Part shown: positions 15,285 to 24,617 of the stretch, in pieces
How the letters are laid out: each line of letters opens with the position of its first letter
Position numbering within the stretch: position 1 is the stretch's first letter
Source: Puia sp963703355
Lineage (GTDB): Bacteria; Bacteroidota; Bacteroidia; Chitinophagales; Chitinophagaceae
Length of the DNA: 64,000 nucleotides
Reading direction: 5' to 3'
NCBI GenBank assembly: GCA_963703355.1
Contig: OY969813.1
Location: forward strand, 2,232,001-2,296,000
Program-made: the position numbers and the translations under genes
Notes under the pieces: model-generated
Seen by the model: only the letters and a program-made list of their open reading frames with translations
Database searches by the model: none
What the model was told of the DNA's origin: nothing

Positions 15285-17228
15285 TTATTTCGGAAGCGTG
15301 AGCAATACCGCTTCATTAATCGAAACCGGATATTTCTTCTTCAGTTCCTCAATCCAATTATTTTCCAGTTCATTCTGGTAATCATTGATCGCCATTCCCC
15401 GCGCTTCTGCAAATGATCTTGGCGACGGAGCCGTGTATAAATGAATGATATAGGCAAACTGTGTTGATTTGCTTTTACTGTCTTGGGAAGTTAAAAAATT
15501 ATAAGGAGTAAGCCCGAGACCTGTATGATCTTTACCGCCACCAGGAATTTGTTTCCATTCGAATCTTCCTGAATCGGCCTGAACCTGCCCTGCAAGACTG
15601 TCGACATCCAGTCTCCAGTTCTGAAAATTATTTCTGATATCATTGAAAATCCTGTCGGCAGACGCAACATTTGCCGCATTGAATATAACAGCCTCCGCTC
15701 CTGGTTTCCACCAATATTTTTCTGAATGTGCATCAAAATATTTTCTGAGTCCAGTAGAATCCGATGAAGATCTATTCCATATTTGCCGCTGCATGATTTC
15801 AAAAAGCAGATTGCCATCACGAAATTCGTTCACTTGTGCTGCGAACGTGACGTTGTAATTTTCGAGATGTTGTTTGTAATATTCAAAAGCAACCAGCTGT
15901 CGGTATCCATTCAGAATTTCTGCATTGGTTTTACCATTTGTTAAGTTAGGTGAAGACTTCAGGCTTCTTCTGTAAGCAATCCAGTCGGCGACTATATAAT
16001 TTTTTTCAGGAAATTGAAATAAAATGGATCTGTCATTGATGCCCGCGTCTGCTGCAGGTTTTTTATTTTGCAGAAGACTATCTGTATAATCCCAGAATTT
16101 TTTGCCTGCGGGTATAAACTCTTTAAACTGTGTTTTTTTCAAAATCGTTTGAAGCATCTGATCTCTTGACACAGCTATTCGTGGATCTTTCTTAATTTTT
16201 TCCTTCAAATCATTTAATGTTTTCTGATCTGCTGTGGATGGAACAGGAATTCTTTGAACTCGTTTTATAATGTGATATCCAAAAGCAGAAGCATAAGGCT
16301 CGCTTACATCTCCGTCTTTTTTAAGATTAAACGCTGTAACCTCAAATCCCTTTTCATATTTTCCTATCCCGAATTCAGGCAACGAACCACCCAGCTGATA
16401 TGATAAATTATCTCCGCTGAATTTTTTAGCAAGGGCGGCAAAATCCGCACCCTGTTTTATTGCCCTATAAATAGAATCTGCCCTTTTTAAGGTTTCTGCT
16501 TTCGCGGATTCATTTGCCTGATAAGGAAATGCCAGAAGAATTTGTGCAGCGTGTATTCTTCCCAGTGCTGGCCTTTCAGCTGTCTTTTTCAGGATAATAT
16601 AACCACTGCCAGTTCTGAATACAGGACTGTATTTCCCAACCTGCGTATGATAAGCTATTGTTTCCATTGCATAGGGAAGGTCGAACACGGTTATGAAATC
16701 AATATCGCCGTGGTTAGTTTTCACATAAGGATCTTCAGAAAACCGCAAAGCCACATCCCCAAAATCTCCACCTTTTTTTAAAGCGTCATTAGCCTCCTGA
16801 ATTTTTTGCCAGGCTTTTGCCGTATCGGCAGGCGTAGCATTTTTTGGAGCTGCAACATATATATATGAAATGCGCAGGTCGTGTTGACTTCTGATAAATG
16901 CTTCTTTGGCCATTTGATCAAGACTTGTTTCGTCGTTAGTGTATTGATCAACAATCTGACTTTTGAAATTTTGCAACTCGGTAGTTTGGCCTGGAAGGGT
17001 ATCCAACCCCAGGTCAAATGCCGCCTGTACCTTTAACCTGTATCTTATATACAGGTCAAGATATTCGCGATACGCTTTGTCAGTTGCTTTAACCTGGGAA
17101 TTATTCTTTCGGAATGCATTTAGAAATTCCTGTCGTGTAATCGTATGACTTCCGTATCGAGCTAGCGTCTGGCCAAAAAAAGAATGAAATGAAAACAGGA
17201 ATATTAAGATCAGTACGACATTCTTCAT
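15285..17228 (-). CDS. SurA-like periplasmic peptidyl-prolyl isomerase (tandem parvulin domains)
   Basis: 647 residues with a signal peptide (KNVVLILIFLFSFHSFFGQ). After a helical N-terminal part come two parvulin domains: about residues 125-215 (FGDVALRFSEDPYVKTNHGD ... VFRTGSGYIILKK) and 225-315 (IHAAQILLAF ... FAALAKKFSGDNLSYQLGGS ... SAFGYHIIKR). The C-terminal 300 residues are a variable chaperone-like region. Expected role: folding of outer-membrane proteins in the periplasm. It starts 1 nt after the stop of the TlpA-like gene, so both are translated from one message. Confidence 0.88.
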   Translation of the reverse strand: MKNVVLILIFLFSFHSFFGQTLARYGSHTITRQEFLNAFRKNNSQVKATDKAYREYLDLYIRYRLKVQAAFDLGLDTLPGQTTELQNFKSQIVDQYTNDETSLDQMAKEAFIRSQHDLRISYIYVAAPKNATPADTAKAWQKIQEANDALKKGGDFGDVALRFSEDPYVKTNHGDIDFITVFDLPYAMETIAYHTQVGKYSPVFRTGSGYIILKKTAERPALGRIHAAQILLAFPYQANESAKAETLKRADSIYRAIKQGADFAALAKKFSGDNLSYQLGGSLPEFGIGKYEKGFEVTAFNLKKDGDVSEPYASAFGYHIIKRVQRIPVPSTADQKTLNDLKEKIKKDPRIAVSRDQMLQTILKKTQFKEFIPAGKKFWDYTDSLLQNKKPAADAGINDRSILFQFPEKNYIVADWIAYRRSLKSSPNLTNGKTNAEILNGYRQLVAFEYYKQHLENYNVTFAAQVNEFRDGNLLFEIMQRQIWNRSSSDSTGLRKYFDAHSEKYWWKPGAEAVIFNAANVASADRIFNDIRNNFQNWRLDVDSLAGQVQADSGRFEWKQIPGGGKDHTGLGLTPYNFLTSQDSKSKSTQFAYIIHLYTAPSPRSFAEARGMAINDYQNELENNWIEELKKKYPVSINEAVLLTLPK

Positions 17229-17229
17229 A

Positions 17230-18681
17230 TCAGGGAGTATTGACCTTTTTCAATTTAAGGTTGATGACTTCATCTACTTGTTGATAGGTTAACTTTTTCG
17301 CCACTATTCGTTTTTCCTTATCAAGTAAATACAATACCGGAGTTTGGTAAACATCATACAATTGACGGTAGTCAGGTCTGCCGGCAGCTGCCACAGCATC
17401 GTGTTGCGCCGCTGTCTGGTAAACGTTTATCCAATCTCCCAAATTGTGAGCTCTGATAAAATTCAGCCAGTTATCCTTACCACCATCCACCATCACGCCA
17501 AATATCTGAACGCCTTCATATTTCCATTTTGCCTGGTAGATAGAATCCAGTTTGGGAACGGTTTCCTTACAATGACTACAGGTCGGATCCCAGAAACATA
17601 CAAGCACAAAATTGGCCGGCACTTCATACAAAGTCCTTGTTTTTCCTGAAGTGTCGGTCATCTCCAGATTTGCAGCAGGCTGGCCAATCAGATTGGCCAT
17701 AATACTATAGGCCCTGTCGTTGACGAATTTTCTATATTTCTCGGTAAAGAAATCGGCCTGTCCTTCATTAATATACTTTTCAAACAGATGGATGAACACT
17801 GCATCCTGACCCATGTATTCCGGATTAATATATTTCTGGGTAAAATAAACCATCAGAAATTTAAACATCTCTTTATTGGTACGCGAATACACCAGCATAT
17901 AGTCTATCTCCCGATCTATAGAATCAGTTTCAGGGGAAACAAGATCTTTAAAATAATGGTCCAGTTTGGGTTCAAAAATCGGCGTTCTGAGCAACCGATC
18001 GTCGGTGAATGATATGCTATCCCAATAGTGGGCTTTATAATATCGGTAAGCAAACGTGCTGTCGGGACGTCCATTCGAAAGCCTTGGAATCGGTGGTACC
18101 ACCGGTTCTTTCAGCGCACGCAGTAACGTCGTAAGTAAAGAGTTAGGGTCTTTATTTTCAACCCGGTCCCTCTCCGCTTTCACTTCTTCATTGATCTTTG
18201 CTATTTTTTGTTTCACGAGCGCAGAATCATTCTTTGATTTAGCCTGAGATAACTCTCCCTGTAATGCCGCCAGTGTTTTTCCGCGGCTATTCATGAAAGC
18301 AGTATATTCAAGAAAGGAACTGTTTTCAGGTGAACCTGTAAATGAAATACTTGCAGGGAGATTGGCCAAATCAGCGAAAATCGAGAATTTTTGTTGCTGA
18401 TCTATCAGTAACTCAAATAGAATCTCCTTCTTCGGAGAAACAATAAAATAAATTCCGCCGGCTAATTTGTCTTTCCCCTTAAATACTCCCGACGAATTAT
18501 CGTCAAGTATGAGAGAATCCGCCACTGCTTTTACCTTCCCGTAATGATAGCCAAGATAGACCTTGCTATTTTTAAAGGGTTTTAAAGTGAGTCGAATCTC
18601 GTATCCCTGAGAATAAGCAGCGTAAGAAAGAAATACTAAAAAAAAGGCGCAAAATGTCTTTTTAGATAAAAGGTTGATCAT
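17230..18681 (-). CDS. TlpA-like thiol-disulfide oxidoreductase with DUF4369-type N-terminus
   Basis: 483 residues with a signal peptide (about 1-24, ending YAAYSQ). The N-terminal third (YEIRLTLKPFKNSKVYLGYH...) matches the DUF4369 domain common in Bacteroidota thioredoxin-like proteins; the middle is helical; the C-terminal 150 residues are a thioredoxin fold with active site WDPTCSHCKETVPKLD (CxxC) and the cis-Pro region QTPVLYLLDKEKRIVAKKL. Likely a periplasmic disulfide reductase. Operon with the SurA-like gene, consistent with envelope protein folding. Confidence 0.88.
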   Translation of the reverse strand: MINLLSKKTFCAFFLVFLSYAAYSQGYEIRLTLKPFKNSKVYLGYHYGKVKAVADSLILDDNSSGVFKGKDKLAGGIYFIVSPKKEILFELLIDQQQKFSIFADLANLPASISFTGSPENSSFLEYTAFMNSRGKTLAALQGELSQAKSKNDSALVKQKIAKINEEVKAERDRVENKDPNSLLTTLLRALKEPVVPPIPRLSNGRPDSTFAYRYYKAHYWDSISFTDDRLLRTPIFEPKLDHYFKDLVSPETDSIDREIDYMLVYSRTNKEMFKFLMVYFTQKYINPEYMGQDAVFIHLFEKYINEGQADFFTEKYRKFVNDRAYSIMANLIGQPAANLEMTDTSGKTRTLYEVPANFVLVCFWDPTCSHCKETVPKLDSIYQAKWKYEGVQIFGVMVDGGKDNWLNFIRAHNLGDWINVYQTAAQHDAVAAAGRPDYRQLYDVYQTPVLYLLDKEKRIVAKKLTYQQVDEVINLKLKKVNTP

Positions 18682-18705
18682 AGGTATGCTAAATTAGGAT
18701 AATCC

Positions 18706-18713
18706 TACATTTG
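18706..18713 (+). promoter_or_regulatory. -7 promoter box of rlmD
   Basis: TACATTTG fits TAnnTTTG. It ends only 5 nt before the GTG at 18719, so the transcript would begin at or next to the start codon (leaderless), or translation starts at TTG 18743. Confidence 0.55.
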
Positions 18714-18718
18714 CCGCC

Positions 18719-20125
18719 GTGGGAAAAAAGAAAAATATCATATTGGATAATTTGCTTGTTACCGGGTATGCGGCTGAAGGCAAAAGTCTGGCTAAACACG
18801 AGGGCAAGGTTATTTTTATGGAAAACGCTGTTCCGGGGGATATTGTTTCGGTACGGCTGATAAAAAATAAAAAAGACTGGGCAGAGGGTCAGGTTATTTC
18901 AACGACTACCTGGTCCCCCCAAAGGATTCAGCCTTTCTGCAAACATTTCGGAGTTTGCGGCGGTTGTCAGTGGCAGATGTTACCATACGAACTGCAATTG
19001 GCATATAAGCATGATCAGGTTTTACAAAGTCTTAAACGAATCGGTAAATTGGAGATGCCGCCAATTCTGCCTATCCTCGGTTCCGCTGAAACCATTGCGT
19101 ATCGAAATAAGCTGGAATATACTTTTTCCAATCGCCGTTATCTGCTAAAGGATGAATTAGCCAACCCGGAAATTTCGGCCTATCAAAATGCTGCGGGGTT
19201 TCACGCCCGAGGTGTTTTTGATAAAGTGGTGGATATCGACACCTGTTATCTTCAACGTGAGCCCACAAACGAAATCCGAAAAGAAATCAAAAGATGGGGC
19301 ATTGAAAAAGGAGTCAGTTTCTATGATATACACCGTCACGAGGGATTTCTGAGAAATGTACAGGTCAGACTCTGCCGAACATCAGAACTTATGGTGAACG
19401 TTGTACTCGGTTATCGGGATGAATCGATGCAAAATGACCTCCTGAATCACCTGCTGAATCAGTTTCCATCGATTACAACCCTGCTGTACACTATCAATCC
19501 AAAATGGAATGACAGCCTGAACGACCTTCAGCCGATTGCTTTTTATGGCAACGGATGGGTGATGGAGAAGCTTGAAGAATTCATGTTCAAGATCGGACCT
19601 AAGTCCTTTTTTCAGACCAATACTTCCCAGGCAGAACGCCTTTATCAGGTTGTTCGTGATCTTGCAGGGCTGACAGGCACTGAAACTGTTTATGATCTCT
19701 ACTGCGGTACGGGGAGCATTGGCATTTTTCTCAGTAAGCAGGCAAAAAAAATAATCGGAATCGAACTGATACCTGAGGCAGTTGCAGATGCAAAAGAAAA
19801 TGCTTTGTTAAATCATGTGGATCATGCAGCTTTTTTTACCGGGGATGTTACAGAAATCTGCAACGAAGCTTTTTTTCAAACCAATGGTCGACCAGATCTG
19901 ATCATTTCTGACCCTCCACGAGCGGGAATGACGGAAAAACTGATACAGAAACTTCTCGAAATAGCCGCTGAGAAAATCGTCTATGTGAGTTGCAATCCTG
20001 CTACACAGGCGAGGGATTTAAATCTTCTATCGGAAAAATATCAGATTTCAGCGGTACAGCCGGTTGATATGTTTCCACATACCCTTCATATTGAAAATGT
20101 GACCGCGCTTTTCTTAAAACATTAA
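18719..20125 (+). CDS. rlmD: 23S rRNA (uracil(1939)-C5)-methyltransferase
   Basis: 468 residues. N-terminal TRAM-like domain (about 1-60), then iron-sulfur cysteines CKHFGVCGGCQWQMLPYE with the fourth Cys in DIDTCYLQ, the SAM-binding VYDLYCGTGSIGIFLS, catalytic-loop motif ISDPPRAGM and the nucleophile in YVSCNPATQARDL. It methylates U1939-type uridines using SAM. Start: GTG 18719 sits 5 nt after the -7 box; TTG 18743 is the alternative and would keep the conserved N-terminus. Divergent from the TlpA-like gene with 37 nt between starts. Confidence 0.94.
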   Translation: MGKKKNIILDNLLVTGYAAEGKSLAKHEGKVIFMENAVPGDIVSVRLIKNKKDWAEGQVISTTTWSPQRIQPFCKHFGVCGGCQWQMLPYELQLAYKHDQVLQSLKRIGKLEMPPILPILGSAETIAYRNKLEYTFSNRRYLLKDELANPEISAYQNAAGFHARGVFDKVVDIDTCYLQREPTNEIRKEIKRWGIEKGVSFYDIHRHEGFLRNVQVRLCRTSELMVNVVLGYRDESMQNDLLNHLLNQFPSITTLLYTINPKWNDSLNDLQPIAFYGNGWVMEKLEEFMFKIGPKSFFQTNTSQAERLYQVVRDLAGLTGTETVYDLYCGTGSIGIFLSKQAKKIIGIELIPEAVADAKENALLNHVDHAAFFTGDVTEICNEAFFQTNGRPDLIISDPPRAGMTEKLIQKLLEIAAEKIVYVSCNPATQARDLNLLSEKYQISAVQPVDMFPHTLHIENVTALFLKH

Positions 20126-20152
20126 CTTGCAACCAGTAATTTTTGCAGAAAT

Positions 20153-20860
20153 ATGACTGACTTCCGATTGGGGCGTTCACAGGTGATCCCGCCCGTAATT
20201 AAAAACCTGATCATTATCAATGTACTGGTTTATTTGCTGCAGATGGCTGTTCAAAGTCGCGGATCACATTTTATGGAGGATTATTTCGCGCTGCATGACA
20301 TCCGTTCAGATTTTTTTAAACCGCACCAATTAGTAAGTTATATGTTCCTTCATGGGGGACTCGGACATATTTTCTGGAATATGCTCATCCTCTGGATGTT
20401 TGGAAGTATTCTGGAAAATTATTGGGGTCCTAAACGATTTCTTACGTTTTATATCATATGCGGAATCGGCGCTGCGGTATTGCACTTGCTGGTAGTTTAC
20501 CAGGAACTTACTCCCTATTGGCAGGAACTAAATAATTACCCCATACATGAACAGCTTGGATACAGACAGGAATATTCAGCGCCATTTAATACGGCTACGC
20601 TTGGGGCTTCAGGTGCAATTTTCGGCTGCATGGTTGCATTCGGTCTGTTGTTTCCTAACAGTCTGGTTTATATTTATTTTATAGTGCCGGTGAAAGCTAA
20701 GTGGGTTGTATTGGCTTATGTCATTTACGAATTATTTTTAGGAGTGCAAAATAACGCAGGAGATAATGTTGCCCACTGGGCACATCTCGGAGGTGGTCTC
20801 GTAGGACTGGTTTTAGTCTTTTATTGGCGCAAAAAAGACCGACGGGGAAATTATTATTGA
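20153..20860 (+). CDS. Rhomboid-family intramembrane serine protease (active-site intact)
   Basis: 235 residues with six predicted membrane segments. Catalytic serine in TLGASGAIFGCMVAFG and catalytic His in AHWAHLGGGLVGLVLVFY; the oxyanion-side motif HGGLGHIFWNMLILWMFG is present too. Rhomboids cut transmembrane substrates within the bilayer. It is followed after 30 nt by a second rhomboid-like gene lacking these residues. Confidence 0.92.
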   Translation: MTDFRLGRSQVIPPVIKNLIIINVLVYLLQMAVQSRGSHFMEDYFALHDIRSDFFKPHQLVSYMFLHGGLGHIFWNMLILWMFGSILENYWGPKRFLTFYIICGIGAAVLHLLVVYQELTPYWQELNNYPIHEQLGYRQEYSAPFNTATLGASGAIFGCMVAFGLLFPNSLVYIYFIVPVKAKWVVLAYVIYELFLGVQNNAGDNVAHWAHLGGGLVGLVLVFYWRKKDRRGNYY

Positions 20861-20890
20861 ACAAGCATTCCGTATGCATGTTAATGAGAT

Positions 20891-21856
20891 ATGGATTTAG
20901 CCCGATGGGCAACTAGTAAGAAAGAAGATATGGATGTGAAAGAAGAAAATTACAGGAAACGAATGTATCTGGGACAGGATGGCAACGCGCTTGTTGAGCT
21001 ACTGGTCCTGAACGCTGTAATTTTTGTAGTATTGAAATTTGTGTATGTATTCTTTTTACTCACCAACGCATCTGCCGATAGTTTTCTCACACATGTTTTT
21101 AGTTGGTTTGTGTTGCCGGCGAGTCCAAACAAGATCGCGTGGAAGCCATGGACGCTGATCAGCTTCATGTTTTCAGATATCCAGTTGTTTCGTTTTATTT
21201 CCAATATGTTCTGGCTGTGGAGTTTTGGATATATTTTACAGGATCTCACTGGTAACAGGAAACTGGTCCCCGTTTACTTATACGGAGGCATTGGTGGAGC
21301 GATCATTTACGTATTGGCGCATCTCATTGTACCGGATTTGCGTCTTACCATGGACAGCGATATACTTACCGGAGCAAATTGTTCTATAGCAGCTGTTGCA
21401 GTGGCCACTACCGTGGTTTCACCTGATTATAGAATTTTTCCTATGATCAGCGGTGGCATTCCGTTGTGGATTCTGACGCTGGTTTTTGTGCTGTTGAATT
21501 TTTCAGGAATTCGAAACGGAGATCTTGCTTCATATTTTGCTTATGCCGGCGCGGCTGGTGTAGGATTTATATTCATTGATCAGTTGCGAAGGGGTCGCGA
21601 TGGAAGCATTTGGATTAATAATTTCTTCGACTGGTTTGGAAATCTTTTCAACCCTGAAAAAAAGAAAAAGCCAAAGAATAAAAAAGATGAATTTTTCTAT
21701 AATGTTTCCGGCACACAACCGTATAAAAAAATTCCCAATATTACGCAGAAGAGAATCGATGAAATACTCGATAAAATAAACCAACAGGGATACCGCTACC
21801 TTACTAACGAAGAAAAGGAAATACTGAAGCGGGCAGCCGAGGAGGAAGATTTCTAA
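20891..21856 (+). CDS. Rhomboid-like membrane protein lacking the catalytic dyad (pseudoprotease)
   Basis: 321 residues from ATG 20891 (ATG 20930 is an equally plausible start). The rhomboid outline is kept: FRFISNMFWLWSFGYILQDL aligns with the HxxxN..WLW.FG loop and GGIGGAIIYVLAHLI follows. The GASG serine position reads GANCS (N163 for Ser) and the AHLGG histidine position reads AYAGA (Y218 for His), so it cannot work as a serine protease. A basic cytoplasmic tail of about 80 residues follows (KKKKPKNKKDEFFYN ... YRYLTNEEKEILKRA). Inference: regulator or partner of the active rhomboid upstream. Confidence 0.85.
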   Translation: MDLARWATSKKEDMDVKEENYRKRMYLGQDGNALVELLVLNAVIFVVLKFVYVFFLLTNASADSFLTHVFSWFVLPASPNKIAWKPWTLISFMFSDIQLFRFISNMFWLWSFGYILQDLTGNRKLVPVYLYGGIGGAIIYVLAHLIVPDLRLTMDSDILTGANCSIAAVAVATTVVSPDYRIFPMISGGIPLWILTLVFVLLNFSGIRNGDLASYFAYAGAAGVGFIFIDQLRRGRDGSIWINNFFDWFGNLFNPEKKKKPKNKKDEFFYNVSGTQPYKKIPNITQKRIDEILDKINQQGYRYLTNEEKEILKRAAEEEDF

Positions 21857-21874
21857 CTTCAAAGACGCTTCCTA

Positions 21875-22996
21875 ATGACTTCATTGCGGGCATTTACAAA
21901 ACGCTTTTTTATTCTGTTTAATATAGCAGTAGGACTGTTATTTCTTCTCGCGTGTTGTAACGCTTTTCTTCATCCGGATAAATGGTGGTTCATCGCGTTA
22001 CTCGCATTTATTTTTCCGTTGTTTCTGTTGTTGTTAATCCTGTATTTGTTATTCTGGGCTTTCGTCAGTCCCCGATATCTCTTTATTTCCCTTATCTGTC
22101 TTCTGATCGGCTGGAAAAACATACATGCTTTTTTTGGCTTTAGTCTTGCCAAGAATGATTTTAGTCTTAAAGATTCGTCGAGCGTCCGAATCATGACATG
22201 GAACGTTCGCAGTTGGGATGAATTCACCACAAAAAAGATTGGAGATTCACGACATCGGATAGCGATGCTTGAACTCGTTGGCACACAGCAGGCAGACATA
22301 TTGTGTTTTCAGGAGTTTTATGAACCAACGGATTCCTCTAAATCCAATATCCGGTTTATACAAAAACAACTCGGGTTTCCTTATTTTTTCTTTTCGAGAG
22401 ATTTACGAAACCGCGCTTATAAATATGAAACAGGCATTATAATATTTTCAAGATTTCCTATCGTTTCGAAATCGCAGGTATATTTCAAATCTGATGCGAT
22501 TCAAAAAACGGAAAGTATGATTGCCACCGACATTAACGTAAATGGTAAAATGATTCGCGTATTTACAACGCATCTTCAATCTGTTTTATTTAAGCAGAAA
22601 GATTTCAGGAACGTTGAGATTGTGAAAAATGCGGAAGATAGTATGTTGCAGGCATCCCGCTCACTCGCAAAAAAACTAAAAGACGCGCTGGGTTTGCGTG
22701 GATACCAGGCCGATACGGTTCGCCGGCAACTGGATATTTGTCCATATCCACTGGTGATATGTGGTGATTTTAACGACGTACCGAATTCATACACTTATTT
22801 TCACATCCGGGGAAACCTTCAGGATGCGTTCATTTCAAAAAATTTTGGTATAGGCAGAAGTTATATACATATTTCACCAACGTTACGTATCGACTATATA
22901 CTTCCGTCAAAAGATTTTACAATTGTTCAAAGCATGAAACTTACCTCACCATATTCCGATCACCACGCAGTTCTTACAGATCTGCAGCTAAAGTGA
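21875..22996 (+). CDS. Membrane-anchored endonuclease/exonuclease/phosphatase (EEP) family protein
   Basis: 373 residues. Two or three N-terminal membrane helices (about 8-85), then an EEP fold: RIMTWNVRSWDEF (Asn/Trp core), ILCFQEFYEP (metal-binding Glu), VICGDFNDVPNSYTY (Asp/Asn) and the final YSDHHAVLTDLQ (catalytic Asp-His). All metal-site residues are present. Family members hydrolyse phosphodiester bonds in DNA, lipids or inositol phosphates; the substrate cannot be told. Starts 18 nt after the rhomboid-like gene. Confidence 0.9.
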   Translation: MTSLRAFTKRFFILFNIAVGLLFLLACCNAFLHPDKWWFIALLAFIFPLFLLLLILYLLFWAFVSPRYLFISLICLLIGWKNIHAFFGFSLAKNDFSLKDSSSVRIMTWNVRSWDEFTTKKIGDSRHRIAMLELVGTQQADILCFQEFYEPTDSSKSNIRFIQKQLGFPYFFFSRDLRNRAYKYETGIIIFSRFPIVSKSQVYFKSDAIQKTESMIATDINVNGKMIRVFTTHLQSVLFKQKDFRNVEIVKNAEDSMLQASRSLAKKLKDALGLRGYQADTVRRQLDICPYPLVICGDFNDVPNSYTYFHIRGNLQDAFISKNFGIGRSYIHISPTLRIDYILPSKDFTIVQSMKLTSPYSDHHAVLTDLQLK

Positions 22997-23013
22997 AGAA
23001 AGCTATAAATGTT

Positions 23014-23021
23014 TATATTTG
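23014..23021 (+). promoter_or_regulatory. -7 promoter box of cysS
   Basis: TATATTTG fits TAnnTTTG and overlaps the TTG at 23019, leaving ATG 23031 as the start with a leader of only a few nucleotides. Confidence 0.55.
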
Positions 23022-23030
23022 AGCGAAGCC

Positions 23031-24521
23031 ATGAGTCATCTTAAAGTTTACAATTCTTATTCAAGACAAAAGGAAGAATTTATTCCTATCACCCCCAATC
23101 ACGTGGGCATGTATGTTTGCGGTCCCACGGTAAGCGGCGAAAGTCATCTGGGTCACGCAAGAGGGTTTATTACATTCGACGTAATCTATCGCTACCTGCT
23201 TCACCTGGGGTATAAAGTAAGATATGTCCGAAATATTACCGACGCCGGACATTTTGAAGAAGAAGGCAGGGCGGCTGAGGATAAAATTTCCAAAAAAGCA
23301 TTGATCGAGAAACTCGAACCAATGGAACTGGTTCAGAAATATACCAATCTCTTTCACTGGGCCATGCTTCAATTCAACAATCTTGAACCCAGTATCGAGC
23401 CAACGGCCACGGGTCATATTGTGGAACAGATCAACATGATTCAGGAAATCATCAAATCCGGATACGCGTATGAAGTAAACGGGTCCGTTTATTTTGACGT
23501 AAAAAAATATGCAGAGAAGTATCCTTACGGCAAACTCAGTGGCCGCAAACTCGACGACCTTCTGGAAACGACCAGAGATCTCGAAAACCAGGAAGAGAAG
23601 CGTAACAGGCAGGATTTTGCTTTATGGAAATCCGCACCTCCTGATCATATCATGCGATGGACCAGTCCCTGGGGAGAAGGTTTTCCCGGCTGGCATATCG
23701 AGTGTTCTGCTATGAGTACAAAATATCTTGGAAGCCAGTTTGACATTCACGGCGGTGGTATGGACCTCATGTTTCCTCATCATGAAAGTGAGATTGCGCA
23801 AAGCATGATTTGTAATCATCATTTGGCTGCCCGTTATTGGATCCACAACAATATGATCACCATCAACGGGAAAAAAATGGGCAAGAGTTATAACAATGTG
23901 ATTCGCCTAACCGATATGTTCTCCGGCAACAGTCCGCTTTTGACACAGGCCTATCACCCCATGACGATTCGCTTCTTCATTCTCCAGACGCAATACCGGA
24001 GCACATTGGATTTTGGGAATGAAGCCCTACAGGCAGCAGAAAAGGGCCTTAAAAGATTGTGGGACGCATACCAGGAGCTGTTGAAAATGAAAACGGATGG
24101 GTCAAAAACTGTTAACGAGCAAATCGAAAACCAATTCAATTCCCTCTGCAGGGAGATGGATGATTTCATGAATGATGATTTCAACACCGCAAAAGTGCTG
24201 GCAAATATGTTCCAGCTGGTAAATCATATAAATTCTTTTCGTAGTGGGGATCTTGAAAAAACAACACTGTCACCTGAAACACTGTCATTCGTCCAGTCCA
24301 TGTTTAAAACATATTTGGAAGATATTCTCGGACTTCGGGAAGATAGTAAACCGGGTTTCGACAAAATAAAAGGAGTTATGGATCTGCTTATTGAAATAAG
24401 AAGTGCTGCAAAAGCAAAAAAAGACTACCAGACATCAGATCGCATACGCAAACAATTATTGGAAATTGGTATCTCCCTGAAGGACGAAAAAGACGGCAGG
24501 GTTAGCTTTAATATGGAATAA
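23031..24521 (+). CDS. cysS: Cysteine-tRNA ligase
   Basis: 496 residues from ATG 23031. Class I synthetase: HIGH-type motif HLGHARGFITFDV, zinc ligand Cys in YVCGPTV, Cys and His in WHIECSAMS and PHHESEIAQS, KMSKS-type loop KKMGKSYNNV, and the C-terminal helical tRNA-binding domain. Charges tRNA-Cys in the cytoplasm. Full length. A -7 promoter box immediately upstream fixes the start. Confidence 0.97.
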   Translation: MSHLKVYNSYSRQKEEFIPITPNHVGMYVCGPTVSGESHLGHARGFITFDVIYRYLLHLGYKVRYVRNITDAGHFEEEGRAAEDKISKKALIEKLEPMELVQKYTNLFHWAMLQFNNLEPSIEPTATGHIVEQINMIQEIIKSGYAYEVNGSVYFDVKKYAEKYPYGKLSGRKLDDLLETTRDLENQEEKRNRQDFALWKSAPPDHIMRWTSPWGEGFPGWHIECSAMSTKYLGSQFDIHGGGMDLMFPHHESEIAQSMICNHHLAARYWIHNNMITINGKKMGKSYNNVIRLTDMFSGNSPLLTQAYHPMTIRFFILQTQYRSTLDFGNEALQAAEKGLKRLWDAYQELLKMKTDGSKTVNEQIENQFNSLCREMDDFMNDDFNTAKVLANMFQLVNHINSFRSGDLEKTTLSPETLSFVQSMFKTYLEDILGLREDSKPGFDKIKGVMDLLIEIRSAAKAKKDYQTSDRIRKQLLEIGISLKDEKDGRVSFNME

Positions 24522-24569
24522 ATATAGCGCTCAGCATACCAGAAAGACTTTTTAAACGTATAGCATAAA

Positions 24570-24589
24570 AAGCCCGAAACCCGGGGCTT
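24570..24589. terminator. Weak hairpin after cysS
   Basis: AAGCCC (24570-24575) and GGGCTT (24584-24589) form a 6-bp stem. The U-rich side would be on the minus strand (TTTTATG), with only a short ATTC on the plus side, so plus-strand termination is uncertain. Confidence 0.4.
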
Positions 24590-24617
24590 ATTCAGACCAT
24601 TTATTGAGGCTGTATTT

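Noticed and set aside
23061..23417. Minus-strand frame of 118 codons inside cysS
   Set aside because: Shadow of the cysS codons; no family resemblance, no promoter.
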